From an uncultured Bacteroidia bacterium (GTDB lineage: Bacteria; Bacteroidota; Bacteroidia; Bacteroidales; Prolixibacteraceae), in assembly GCA_903897145.1 (NCBI GenBank), contig CAIUAN010000038.1:1-64000 (forward strand): 64,000 nucleotides of DNA, read 5' to 3'. This document shows, piece after piece, positions 1 to 8,811 of the stretch. The notes beneath the pieces were generated by a model. It was not told where the DNA came from. It ran no database searches and saw only the letters and a list, made by a program, of their open reading frames with translations. The position numbers were made by a program, and so were the translations under genes. Within the stretch, counting starts at the first letter, position 1; each line of letters opens with the position of its first letter.

Positions 1-33
1 ATAGCTCCTCTTTTTTTATTTGGTGGTTATCAA

Positions 34-1305
34 CTACAAGATCATCCCTGCACCGACCACATTATTTGTCCCTTCATCGATAATAATTAAACTTCCAGTA
101 TCTCTATTCTTCTTATAGGGATCAAAAAATAATGGCTTAGTCGTTTTTATGGTTATTCTGGCAATTTGATTTAACCCAACGGTGAGGTCATCGTGAATCT
201 CTTCGATTGTGTTGATGTTAACTTTATACTTCACCTCCGTAATAATTCCTCGCATCTCATTTGAATTGTGCTTAATCTGGTATTTACCTCTAACTACTAG
301 AGGCTTCTCATTTAACCAGCAAACCATTAGATCGATCTCTTGAGATTGCTGTGGCTGATTTTTAGCATCTACAATCATAGATCCTCTGCTAACATCGATT
401 TCATCTTTCAGACGAATGGTTACCGATTGAGGAGGAAAAGCATAATCAAGACTCTCACCAGCAAAGTCGATCGCCTCAATAGTCGTTTTTAAGCCGCCTG
501 GGAGAGCGACCACTTCTTGTCCGACTCTAAAGACTCCGCTAGCCACACGACCAGCATAACCACGATAATCGTGATGTTGGTCAGTGATAGGGCGAATAAC
601 ATATTGAACAGGAAAACGAGGATCATTAAGATTCCAATCCTGGCCAACAGGTAATGCTTCTAGTAAACCTAAAAATGTATCACCGGTATACCAAGGCATA
701 TTTTGTGAGGCATCCACTACATTATCGCCTAGCTTCGCACTTATGGGTAGAAAGTGAATATCCTGGGCATCTAAGCGGCTTGCAACGTCTTGAAAATCTA
801 ATTTTATCCGATTAAAAACATCTTCACTAAAATCGACTAGATCCATTTTATTAACACAGACCAAAATGTGAGGAATATTTAAGAGGGCTGCGATGTAAGC
901 ATGACGACGAGTCTGCTCGATCACACCATTTCGCGCATCGATAAGAATAACGGCTGCATTAGCTGTCGAGGCACCAGTAACCATATTCCGGGTATACTGA
1001 ATATGTCCAGGAGTATCCGCAATAATAAATTTTCTTTTCGGAGTGGCGAAATAACGATAGGCCACATCAATAGTAATACCTTGTTCGCGTTCTGCTCTTA
1101 ATCCATCAGTAAGCAAAGCTAAGTTAACCTCTTCTCCACCTCTACTGATACTTGCTTGTTCTAAAGCTTCCATCTGATCTTCAAAAATAGCTTTACTATC
1201 ATATAAAAGTCGACCAATCAAGGTGCTTTTGCCATCATCAACACTTCCTGCAGTCGTAAACCGCAGCAATTCCATATCAAGATATCCGTGATCTTTTCCA
1301 GACAT
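34..1305 (-). CDS. cysN: Sulfate adenylyltransferase subunit 1 (CysN, GTPase subunit)
   Basis: GTP-hydrolysing subunit of ATP sulfurylase. It couples GTP hydrolysis to formation of adenosine 5'-phosphosulfate from ATP and sulfate in the cytoplasm. The 423-residue protein has a P-loop GSVDDGKST at residues 20-28, the switch motif DTPGH near residue 97 and the guanine-specificity motif NKMD near residue 152, followed by EF-Tu-like beta-barrel domains. This is the length of a CysN without a fused APS kinase (CysC) domain. It starts 18 bases after the cysD stop, so the two are almost certainly one transcript. The minus-strand end is close to the window edge, so a cysC or transporter gene could follow outside. 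An alternative start at residue 11 (MELLRFTT) is possible. Identity is confident from motifs and neighbour. Confidence 0.95.
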   Translation of the reverse strand: MSGKDHGYLDMELLRFTTAGSVDDGKSTLIGRLLYDSKAIFEDQMEALEQASISRGGEEVNLALLTDGLRAEREQGITIDVAYRYFATPKRKFIIADTPGHIQYTRNMVTGASTANAAVILIDARNGVIEQTRRHAYIAALLNIPHILVCVNKMDLVDFSEDVFNRIKLDFQDVASRLDAQDIHFLPISAKLGDNVVDASQNMPWYTGDTFLGLLEALPVGQDWNLNDPRFPVQYVIRPITDQHHDYRGYAGRVASGVFRVGQEVVALPGGLKTTIEAIDFAGESLDYAFPPQSVTIRLKDEIDVSRGSMIVDAKNQPQQSQEIDLMVCWLNEKPLVVRGKYQIKHNSNEMRGIITEVKYKVNINTIEEIHDDLTVGLNQIARITIKTTKPLFFDPYKKNRDTGSLIIIDEGTNNVVGAGMIL

Positions 1306-1323
1306 ATTCTTCGTAATGTATAA

Positions 1324-2229
1324 TTAAAAGTAACCTTCACGCTTGCGATCTTCCATCGCAGCTTCAGAGCGTTTATCATCGGAACGACTTCCACGTTCTG
1401 TAACACGGCTGGCGGCTACCTCTTGTATAATTTCTTCAAGTGAGTTGGCTTCAGAAAGTGTAACACCTGTGCAGGTGATGTCCCCAATTGTGCGACAACG
1501 AACTTTGCGAACTTCTAATTTTTCATTAGGCTTTAGCTGCATAAAAGAGGCGCTAGCCATCCATGCTCCATCCCGACAAAAAACTTCACGCTCATGGGTA
1601 AAATATAAACTAGGCATGGGGATATTTTCCAATAAAATATATTGCCAAACATCCATTTCAGTCCAATTGCTTATTGGAAATACCCTAAAATGTTCTCCAA
1701 TCTCTTTTGCGCCACAGAATAGATTCCATAACTCGGGGCGCTGATTTTTAGGATCCCATTGACCAAATTCATCACGATGTGAGAAGAAACGCTCTTTAGC
1801 ACGTGCCTTTTCCTCATCACGACGTCCGCCTCCCATGGCACAATCAAATTTCAACTCTTCGAGTGCATCTAGTAAGGTAACTGTTTGAAGGACATTACGA
1901 CTTGCATTTAAACCTTTCTCCTCTACGGCTCGCCCTGAATCAATTGAATCTTGTACATATTTAACGATTAGACGAGTGCCTGTTTTCTCAGCTAAATCGT
2001 CTCTGTATTTTATCGTCTCTTCAAAGTTATGACCAGTATCAATATGCATCAAAGGAAACGGAACCTTTAGCGGATGAAACGCTTTCCAAGCTAAATGAAA
2101 CATCACAATTGAGTCTTTTCCCCCTGAAAATAACATAACAGGTTTCTCAAACTGTGCGGCTACTTCACGAAGTACAAAAATTGATTCTGCTTCAAGCTCT
2201 CTTAAATGATTTATGCTATACTGCTCCAT
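1324..2229 (-). CDS. cysD: Sulfate adenylyltransferase subunit 2 (CysD)
   Basis: Catalytic adenylyl-transferring subunit of ATP sulfurylase, partner of CysN. It is an N-type ATP pyrophosphatase of 301 residues, the usual CysD length. The PP-loop SGGKDS is at residues 35-40, and the protein continues with the family's GGGRRDEEKARAKER and NWTEMDVWQY segments. It is first in the cysD-cysN operon. A putative -7 box lies about 50 bases upstream (2282-2289), inside a short inverted repeat. The product could feed assimilatory sulfate reduction or sulfation; no reductase gene is in view, so the sequence does not decide. Confidence 0.95.
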   Translation of the reverse strand: MEQYSINHLRELEAESIFVLREVAAQFEKPVMLFSGGKDSIVMFHLAWKAFHPLKVPFPLMHIDTGHNFEETIKYRDDLAEKTGTRLIVKYVQDSIDSGRAVEEKGLNASRNVLQTVTLLDALEELKFDCAMGGGRRDEEKARAKERFFSHRDEFGQWDPKNQRPELWNLFCGAKEIGEHFRVFPISNWTEMDVWQYILLENIPMPSLYFTHEREVFCRDGAWMASASFMQLKPNEKLEVRKVRCRTIGDITCTGVTLSEANSLEEIIQEVAASRVTERGSRSDDKRSEAAMEDRKREGYF

Positions 2230-2254
2230 AGTTAATATTTACACTCTATCGACG

Positions 2255-2333
2255 AATAATTTCTAGTGATGAAAACGAGCACAAAAATAGTCAATCCCCC
2301 GATAAAAACACCCTCAGCAAACTAGAAATTATT
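2255..2333. repeat. 13-bp perfect inverted repeat flanking the putative cysD promoter
   Basis: AATAATTTCTAGT at 2255-2267 and its exact reverse complement ACTAGAAATTATT at 2321-2333 are separated by 53 bases. The spacer contains the minus-strand -7-like box CAAAAATA at 2282-2289. The match does not extend beyond 13 bp on either side. It could be a paired operator, a long-loop RNA stem, or the ends of a small invertible segment; the sequence alone does not say which. Confidence 0.55.
2282..2289 (-). promoter_or_regulatory. Putative -7 box of the cysDN promoter
   Basis: Read on the minus strand this is TATTTTTG, matching the Bacteroidota TAnnTTTG -7 consensus. It would start transcription about 45 bases before cysD. 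No convincing -33 TTG lies at the usual distance. Confidence 0.4.
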
Positions 2334-2554
2334 TCAACTTTATGAATTCGAATATACATGAATGGATTAAATTTTCCCTTAACACAATACCCGTAATTAT
2401 AAACGAATAATTTTCAACTCATTAAGGTCAGAAGAATTACAACTCAAAACCTCAAATACAATTACATAGTTCAAGTAAATAACAATCTAACCAATCGAAC
2501 TATTCAAGAGCAATAAAAACCAAGTTGGCATTTAATTTTCGAAGAAAGTATTTG

Positions 2555-2562
2555 TAAATTTG
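2555..2562 (+). promoter_or_regulatory. Putative -7 box of the uvrA promoter
   Basis: TAAATTTG matches TAnnTTTG and would start transcription roughly 20 bases before the TTG start of uvrA. The nearest upstream TTG (2525-2527) is 27 bases away, longer than the usual 19-21, so the -33 element is weak or absent. Confidence 0.4.
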
Positions 2563-2590
2563 AAGGTTCTAAAATTGATACTGAAAAGAA

Positions 2591-5398
2591 TTGAAAAAGA
2601 TTAATAGCATTAACAATCAATACATTGACATTAAGGGTGCCAAAGTTCACAACCTTAAAAACATAGACCTTCAGATCCCTAGAAATCAATTAGTTGTCAT
2701 TACGGGGCTCTCTGGTTCGGGAAAATCATCTTTAGCTTTTGACACGCTTTATGCCGAGGGACAACGGAGGTATGTGGAGAGTTTGTCTTCTTATGCTCGC
2801 CAATTTCTAGGGCGCATGGATAAGCCAGATGTAGATTATATTAAAGGAATCCCGCCAGCCATTGCTATTGAACAAAAAGTCAATACTCGAAACCCACGAT
2901 CGACGGTTGGAACATCAACCGAGATCTACGATTATCTTAAATTATTGTATGCAAGAGTTGGCAGAACCTATTCCCCAATAACGGGAAAAGAAGTTACAAG
3001 ACATGAAGTTAGCGATGTCGTCAAGGCAATTTTCGCCTATCCAATCGGAACGAAAATTGTGCTTTTAGCGCCATTTAAAACGACCAAAGATCGAACACTT
3101 GAGCAGGAGGCTGATTTATTACAACAACAAGGGTTTTCGAGAGTTGAAATAAAAAATGAAATTATTCGCATTGCAGATCTCCACAAAGCTCTTCAGAGTG
3201 AGAAGAACTTAAAAGAGATGAATCTTGTCATCGACAGATTTGCAGTTTCTGATGACGAAGATCTCCAGAGTCGAGCTGCGGATTCAATACAAACGGCTTT
3301 TTACGAAGGAAAAGGAAGATGTTTAGTTCGTATCACGCTCGATTCAGAAGAGAAACTATTAGATTTTTCAAATAAATTTGAAGCAGATGGTATTACGTTT
3401 GAAGAACCAACCTTACATTCTTTTAGCTTTAACAACCCAATAGGAGCTTGTCCTACCTGCGAAGGCTATGGCAAAACGATAGGCATTGATGAAGACTTAG
3501 TCATACCAAATAAGTCATTATCCATATTTGCGGAGGCCATTGTCTGTTGGAAAGGTGAAAAAATGGGTGAATGGAAAGATCAATTTATTCTAAACTCTGA
3601 AAAATTTAATTTTCCGATCCACACGCCTTACTATGATCTTACAAATGATCAAAAAAAGGTTCTTTGGACTGGAAACAAGCACTTTGAAGGATTAAATCAG
3701 TTTTTTAAATTTATAGAAGAGCAATCTTATAAGATTCAATATCGAGTGATGCTTTCGCGGTATCGGGGTAAAACAATCTGTCCGGAGTGCGAAGGAACAA
3801 GGCTTAAAAAAGAGGCTTCGTACATTCGAATAGGAGGCAAAGCAATCTCAGAGCTAGTTGTTCAACCGGTGGATCAATTAAGTTCATTCTTCAAGAGCTT
3901 GAATCTATCAGACCACGATAGAATAGTTTCTGACCGATTATTAATTGAGATAAACAATCGGATCGAATTTCTATGCGATGTAGGATTAGGATATCTTACC
4001 CTTAATCGTCTTTCAGCTTCTTTATCGGGTGGCGAGTCGCAACGAATAAATTTAGCAACCTCATTAGGAAGCAGTTTAGTTGGCTCGATGTACATTCTTG
4101 ATGAGCCATCTATTGGCTTACATTCAAGAGATACCTCAAGACTAATTAAGGTTTTGCACAAGCTAAAAGACTTAGGCAACACCGTAATTATTGTCGAACA
4201 CGACGAAGAGATTATCCGTGAAGCAGATATGATTATCGACATTGGTCCATTAGCGGGCAGAGAGGGGGGTACGGTTGTATTCCAAGGTTCTCATCACGAA
4301 TTAGCATCAAACAAAACCAGCTTAACGGCTAAATATCTGAATGGGACAGAAAAAATAGCCTTACCTCTAAACCGTCGAAAATGGAACAATTACTTAGAAA
4401 TTACGGGGGCAAGAGAGAATAATTTAAAAGGTATTGATGTCAAGTTTCCCCTGAACACCTTAACGGTTGTGACTGGTGTAAGTGGTTCAGGCAAATCTTC
4501 ATTGGTTAAAAAAATTCTTTACCCAGCTTTAAATAAACATCTAGGCGAATATGGAGAGAAGACCGGCGATCATACTAGGCTTCAAGGTGATTTAGCTTTA
4601 GTGACTGCAGTTGAATTTGTAGATCAGAATCCGATTGGTAAATCATCGCGATCAAATCCGGTGACTTATCTGAAGACCTACGATGATATTCGAAAATTAT
4701 ATGCCGAACAGCAAGCTTCGAAAATCAATGGATTTACGGCCTCACATTTCTCTTTCAATATTGATGGTGGTCGATGTGACGAATGTCAAGGAGAGGGTGA
4801 GATCAAGGTTGAAATGCAGTTTATGGCTGACATCCATTTAACGTGTGAAAGCTGCAATGGGAAAAGGTTTAAAGCAGATGTCTTAGATGTAAAATTCAAA
4901 GAGAAAAGCATCTTCGACTTGCTAGAGATGACCGTTGATGAGGCAATTGTATTTTTCTCCATGGCAGACAAAAACGATGGACAAAGAATCGCAAAGAAAT
5001 TAATGCCCTTAGCGGATGTTGGACTTGGCTATGTCAAATTAGGACAATCCTCCAGTACCCTTTCTGGTGGAGAAAGTCAGCGAATTAAACTTGCCTCCTT
5101 TCTAGCAAAGGAACGAGATACCCCTACCCTATTTATCTTTGACGAACCAACTACCGGGTTGCATTTTCATGATATCCGCAAGCTACTTGATGCGATCCAA
5201 GCACTGATCTCTCGAGGGCATACAATTTTAATCATTGAGCACAATACAGAGGTTATAAAAGTTGCCGACTGGGTCATTGATTTAGGTCCAGAAGGGGGCG
5301 AAAAAGGTGGCTATAAAGTTTTTGAAGGAACTCCTGAAGATTTAATTCTTTGTCAAGAATCGTATACTGGTCAATATTTAAAAGACAAGTTAAGTTAA
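2591..5398 (+). CDS. uvrA: Excinuclease ABC subunit A (UvrA family)
   Basis: ATPase that scans DNA for bulky lesions and hands them to UvrB in nucleotide excision repair. At 935 residues it is of normal UvrA length. It has two ABC ATPase halves: Walker A at 39-46 (GLSGSGKS) and again near 629-637, with signature motifs SLSGGESQR in the first half and TLSGGESQR in the second. Zinc-type cysteine pairs are present: CPTC near 286, CPEC near 397, and CDEC followed by CESC in the second half. The only reasonable start is the TTG at 2591, since no ATG precedes the conserved N-terminus. The insert around residues 160-200 differs from classical UvrA, so this may be one of two UvrA paralogues in the genome; the other cannot be checked here. 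Confidence 0.92.
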   Translation: MKKINSINNQYIDIKGAKVHNLKNIDLQIPRNQLVVITGLSGSGKSSLAFDTLYAEGQRRYVESLSSYARQFLGRMDKPDVDYIKGIPPAIAIEQKVNTRNPRSTVGTSTEIYDYLKLLYARVGRTYSPITGKEVTRHEVSDVVKAIFAYPIGTKIVLLAPFKTTKDRTLEQEADLLQQQGFSRVEIKNEIIRIADLHKALQSEKNLKEMNLVIDRFAVSDDEDLQSRAADSIQTAFYEGKGRCLVRITLDSEEKLLDFSNKFEADGITFEEPTLHSFSFNNPIGACPTCEGYGKTIGIDEDLVIPNKSLSIFAEAIVCWKGEKMGEWKDQFILNSEKFNFPIHTPYYDLTNDQKKVLWTGNKHFEGLNQFFKFIEEQSYKIQYRVMLSRYRGKTICPECEGTRLKKEASYIRIGGKAISELVVQPVDQLSSFFKSLNLSDHDRIVSDRLLIEINNRIEFLCDVGLGYLTLNRLSASLSGGESQRINLATSLGSSLVGSMYILDEPSIGLHSRDTSRLIKVLHKLKDLGNTVIIVEHDEEIIREADMIIDIGPLAGREGGTVVFQGSHHELASNKTSLTAKYLNGTEKIALPLNRRKWNNYLEITGARENNLKGIDVKFPLNTLTVVTGVSGSGKSSLVKKILYPALNKHLGEYGEKTGDHTRLQGDLALVTAVEFVDQNPIGKSSRSNPVTYLKTYDDIRKLYAEQQASKINGFTASHFSFNIDGGRCDECQGEGEIKVEMQFMADIHLTCESCNGKRFKADVLDVKFKEKSIFDLLEMTVDEAIVFFSMADKNDGQRIAKKLMPLADVGLGYVKLGQSSSTLSGGESQRIKLASFLAKERDTPTLFIFDEPTTGLHFHDIRKLLDAIQALISRGHTILIIEHNTEVIKVADWVIDLGPEGGEKGGYKVFEGTPEDLILCQESYTGQYLKDKLS

Positions 5399-5418
5399 CA
5401 AGTTAAGAAAGAGATTAG

Positions 5419-6501
5419 ATGCTAAAAGCAACGTTTTTGATTATGGCCTGTGCTATCCTTTTATCAGCAAAGGTCTTTGCACTTGAAGTTGGAGTAATAG
5501 ACAGTTTGTGCTCTGCCAGTCAGAAATCAAAGGTATTCAATGTTCTTTGCTATGGGGCTGTGGGAGATGACCGCACGGACAACACTGAAGCTTTTTCTGC
5601 ATGTTTAAATGCTCTCATAATTGCTGGAGGTGGGAAGATGGTTCTGCCAGACGGTATTTATCGAGGTCGTATTGCTATCCCTGCTATTTCCAAGCCCCTT
5701 AAAAGCTGGATAACAATCGAAATTGCGGGCCAAAGTGAGCCAACACCTGTTTTTGGAACAATTGGATCGTTTCCGTTGCAAAACAATGGAACTATTATCA
5801 AAAGTATAGAAAAATCAGGCACTGCGGTCATATCAGTTAGTCCGTCGTCGAACTCTCTTTATGGTGAATTTTCTGCTGTCTATGTTGTACTACGCAATCT
5901 AGATGTGCGGACTTACGATGACCCAGCCATTGGAGGTGTCGACCTTAAAAACGCCTTGCAATGTAGGCTTGAGAATATTTTTATCAATACAGGCGTTTAC
6001 AACGTTCAGGCTTCCCAGCCAAACCATGTTACCTGCGGACTCATAACACCTGCATGCAACAATGCTGCATTAACCATCCTTCGCAACGTTGTGGTAACAG
6101 GCTATCATACTGGCATCTTAGTCAATGAGCATACCGATGAAGACAACATCGTGGTAGGCTCTAATATAAACGGGTTAGAATTTGCTTTTGCACATCATGC
6201 CTCACGCTTTGGCCGAGTGGAAGCATGCCGTAATACTCATCACATCACCGTCTCTGGCAAGCATGGATTTTCAATCCAACAGTTGGATACTGAGCAGCCT
6301 GGTCCAGGGCAAACAGATTCGCAAAATGTGTGGCAGACTCTTGTCAGTAATATAAACGACCCAAAAAATTTAGCTATTGCCGACATTAACTACTGGGTTG
6401 TCGAGGGCAATGTGGGGGCCATAGAGAAGTTCACCCGAATTGGTGGTGCCTCGATTGAAGCCCGCAGAATTGGTTCAACGAAATCTAAAAAAAAAGAATA
6501 A
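5419..6501 (+). CDS. Secreted right-handed beta-helix protein, pectate-lyase/GH28-related family
   Basis: 360-residue protein with a plausible signal peptide (about residues 1-21, ending KVFA). A segment of the type YGAVGDDRTDNTEAFSACL follows at about 45-63, the characteristic N-terminus of the pectate-lyase-superfamily/GH28-related beta-helix fold. These folds occur in polysaccharide-active enzymes and in cell-surface binding proteins. I cannot identify the catalytic residues, so substrate and activity stay open. It starts 20 bases after uvrA in the same direction but has no functional link with it. Base composition looks different from its surroundings: the 60-base stretches from 6001 and 6241 are about 52% and 48% GC by hand count, against about 35% for a stretch of uvrA at 4141. 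This suggests recent acquisition. Confidence 0.65.
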   Translation: MLKATFLIMACAILLSAKVFALEVGVIDSLCSASQKSKVFNVLCYGAVGDDRTDNTEAFSACLNALIIAGGGKMVLPDGIYRGRIAIPAISKPLKSWITIEIAGQSEPTPVFGTIGSFPLQNNGTIIKSIEKSGTAVISVSPSSNSLYGEFSAVYVVLRNLDVRTYDDPAIGGVDLKNALQCRLENIFINTGVYNVQASQPNHVTCGLITPACNNAALTILRNVVVTGYHTGILVNEHTDEDNIVVGSNINGLEFAFAHHASRFGRVEACRNTHHITVSGKHGFSIQQLDTEQPGPGQTDSQNVWQTLVSNINDPKNLAIADINYWVVEGNVGAIEKFTRIGGASIEARRIGSTKSKKKE

Positions 6502-6528
6502 CAAACCTGAAAAGTTGAACTATCGAGC

Positions 6529-7917
6529 CTATTTATTCTTCCGATTAAGCCACCAATAAACCGGCAAACCTGAGAAGATTAGTGTAAGTCCCATAATCGC
6601 TTCACGAGGTCTAGTAAAGACTGTATTAAATACTAAAACGATACAAAAAAGGATAAATATGGCTGGAACGATTGGATATCCCCAAACTTTATAAGGACGT
6701 GGTGCGTCAGGCATTTTCTTGCGAAGAACAAATACTGCCAAAGAAGTGGCGCCATAGAAGATAAATACTGCAAAAATGATCATATCGGTAAGTTGATCGA
6801 ACGTGCCAGAAAGCACCAGTACAGATGCCCAAATACCCTGTGCGATCAGCGAATGAGATGGGGCATTAGCCTTATTTAATTTACCAGCACCACTAAAAAA
6901 GAGTTTTTCTTGAGCCATCGCATAGTAAGGTCTAGCACTTGCTAAAATCGTCGCATTGGTGCAGCCGAGGGTTGTTATAAGAATAAGAAATGAAATAAAT
7001 AGAGCTCCATTCTGACCCCAAAACATTCGCACCGCCTCAATAGCTGCAATCTGATCTCCAGACTGATAAATCTGTTCTAGCTGAGGTATCGACAATAACG
7101 AAAGGTAGGTCACGTTTACCAAAAGATAAGCAGCAATTACGATAAAAACGCCGGCCACAATTCCTTTGGGTATATTCTGCTTGGCATCCTTTACTTCTCC
7201 CCCAATAAATCCAACCGAAGCCCATCCTTGGTAAGCCCAGAATGAAGCCAACATAGCCGTAAAAAAAGTTGAGATGGTCACTGGAGCGTCTGAGTTCGTT
7301 CCAAAATTAAAGCTTTGAATTGGATGAGATTGAGAACTAGTAAAGCCAAATGCTACAATCAAAAATAATCCGCCAAAAACTAACCATAAAATAAGTTTAC
7401 TAACACTTGCGCCAGCCTTTATTCCCTTAATATTAACCAATGTAAGAACTAGGATCAATATAATTGCAGTAAGCTTCACTGTGAAACCTTCAAAAGGGAA
7501 GAAAACTCCACCAATTGAGAAGGTACTTAAAGCTGGAAATAAGATCGGCAGGTTTAATAAAGTATTAAAAGATTGTGCAAAAACATATGCCAATGAAGAG
7601 ATTGCCGCTGTTTGAATGACCGCAAATAAAGACCAACCATAGATAAATGCAAAAAAACGATTGTAAACCTTCTTATAATAGGCAAAATCACCTCCAGTAT
7701 CCGCTAACATACCCGCCACTTCAGCATTACTAAGGGCTCCAAATAGCGTTATCAAACCTCCAACAATCCAGGCAATTAAAACCCAGCCAGCCGAATGAAG
7801 TTCAGCAGCCATTGGGGCAATCTTTTTATAAACACCTGAGCCAATAATATTGCCAACCACTACGACAATAACATAACCTAGACCTAGTGAGCGTTCAAAT
7901 TTTCGAGTTGTATCCAT
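6529..7917 (-). CDS. APC-superfamily amino acid permease
   Basis: Inner-membrane amino acid transporter or exchanger of about 462 residues with roughly twelve hydrophobic segments. The first helix carries the family's unwound-helix motif GNIIGSGVY, which binds the substrate backbone, and the N-terminal half resembles the LAT/APA group. The start is set at the ATG at 7915-7917; an in-frame TTG two codons upstream is less likely. It is convergent with the beta-helix gene (27 bases apart) and transcribed alone. Substrate cannot be deduced. Confidence 0.85.
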   Translation of the reverse strand: MDTTRKFERSLGLGYVIVVVVGNIIGSGVYKKIAPMAAELHSAGWVLIAWIVGGLITLFGALSNAEVAGMLADTGGDFAYYKKVYNRFFAFIYGWSLFAVIQTAAISSLAYVFAQSFNTLLNLPILFPALSTFSIGGVFFPFEGFTVKLTAIILILVLTLVNIKGIKAGASVSKLILWLVFGGLFLIVAFGFTSSQSHPIQSFNFGTNSDAPVTISTFFTAMLASFWAYQGWASVGFIGGEVKDAKQNIPKGIVAGVFIVIAAYLLVNVTYLSLLSIPQLEQIYQSGDQIAAIEAVRMFWGQNGALFISFLILITTLGCTNATILASARPYYAMAQEKLFFSGAGKLNKANAPSHSLIAQGIWASVLVLSGTFDQLTDMIIFAVFIFYGATSLAVFVLRKKMPDAPRPYKVWGYPIVPAIFILFCIVLVFNTVFTRPREAIMGLTLIFSGLPVYWWLNRKNK

Positions 7918-8025
7918 AAGCAAAAATGAGTTCTGAAATTTCTAAAACCAACCTTAACCTAATCGTATTTAAAAACAGTTTTAATCCTTCTTTAAAGCAA
8001 ATTGGTCAGTTTCTAAGGTCTAAGA

Positions 8026-8033
8026 CAAATATA
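8026..8033 (-). promoter_or_regulatory. Putative -7 box for the amino acid permease
   Basis: Minus strand reads TATATTTG (TAnnTTTG). A TTG lies 23 bases upstream on the same strand (CAA at 8057-8059), slightly beyond usual spacing. The leader would be about 100 bases. Confidence 0.4.
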
Positions 8034-8121
8034 GTTTTTATATTGACAAAGTACTTCAACATAAATTTTGTATATAACTAGGTTTTAGGATCCATATAAC
8101 ACGTTCAAAACCCAATAGACA

Positions 8122-8151
8122 TTGGTAGTCTAAGGAATAAATTTATCTTTG
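8122..8151 (+). promoter_or_regulatory. Bacteroidota-type promoter upstream of the HEAT-like/porP genes
   Basis: TTG at 8122-8124 and TATCTTTG at 8144-8151, separated by 19 bases, match both the -33 and -7 consensus and the spacing. The predicted leader to the start at 8251 is about 90 bases. Confidence 0.5.
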
Positions 8152-8250
8152 TAATTATACCATCTTAGAAAAAGTATGGGAAAGCTACTTAACTAAATAT
8201 TACACAGACTTTGACTTGTCTAAATCATTTAATTACACTATTTTACAACA

Positions 8251-8790
8251 ATGGACAGTGATCTAAAAACAAAAGAGATTTTAAACAACCTGAAATCACT
8301 AGATTCTGAATTTTTAATTGAAACAATAGAACAAATTAGAGAATCTGGAAATCGACAAATCATGGAGGGGCTTGTTGACCTTTTGCATACAACGATTGAT
8401 CTAGAAGTAAGAAGTAGCATACTTGCACTTTTATCAGAGCTTAAACATCAAGAGAGTGCCTTGTTACTAATCGAGGCGATAAAAAATGAAAAATATTTAA
8501 ATGTGCGTAAAGATTTAATTTGCTGCTGTTGGCAAAATGGTCTCAACTACATCGATCAGGTATCTTTATTTGTTGACCTAACAATAACAGAATCTTTTCA
8601 AACAGCTTTTGAAGCATTTACTGTTATTGAGCATATGTATGGCAAGTCAGATGATTTAGTTATCCTTCAAGAATGCAAAAAAATTGAAGCGGCTTATCAA
8701 AATGCAACGAAAGAAAAAGCATATTTATACAATGAACTTCTTACGATTTTAAAGGACATACCAGAAAAATCACAATTTAGAAATGACTAA
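8251..8790 (+). CDS. Small HEAT-repeat-like helical protein
   Basis: 179 residues, acidic and almost entirely helical, with no signal peptide or membrane segment. The spacing of leucines and isoleucines and segments of the type IMEGLVDLLHTTIDLEVRSS resemble HEAT/armadillo repeats, which act as protein-binding scaffolds. It ends 21 bases before the PorP/SprF-family gene and likely shares its promoter, so a role in assembly or regulation of the secretion partner is conceivable; this is inference. I do not recognise a named family. Confidence 0.65.
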   Translation: MDSDLKTKEILNNLKSLDSEFLIETIEQIRESGNRQIMEGLVDLLHTTIDLEVRSSILALLSELKHQESALLLIEAIKNEKYLNVRKDLICCCWQNGLNYIDQVSLFVDLTITESFQTAFEAFTVIEHMYGKSDDLVILQECKKIEAAYQNATKEKAYLYNELLTILKDIPEKSQFRND

Positions 8791-8811
8791 CTAGCAAATA
8801 AAAAATCCACG

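Larger units (their letters stand above)
2230..2590. other. 361-base divergent intergenic region between cysD and uvrA
   Basis: AT-rich spacer between two divergent genes. It holds the inverted repeat and -7 box for cysD on the left and a -7 box for uvrA on the right. I see no RNA gene or convincing small reading frame in the central part, roughly 2335-2520. Confidence 0.6.
7924..8250. other. 327-base divergent intergenic region with two promoters
   Basis: Spacer between the permease (minus) and the HEAT-like gene (plus). It contains a minus-strand -7 box at 8026-8033 and a complete -33/-7 pair on the plus strand at 8122-8151. Nothing else is recognisable. Confidence 0.5.

Noticed and set aside
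1343-1744. 133-codon open frame antisense to cysD
   Set aside because: Shadow of cysD; its translation does not resemble any protein and it has no promoter.
8043-8080. TTGACA at 8043 with a downstream TATAA-like stretch as a sigma70 promoter
   Set aside because: Spacing is about 22 bases instead of 17, and this phylum uses TTG/TAnnTTTG; a better match lies at 8122-8151.
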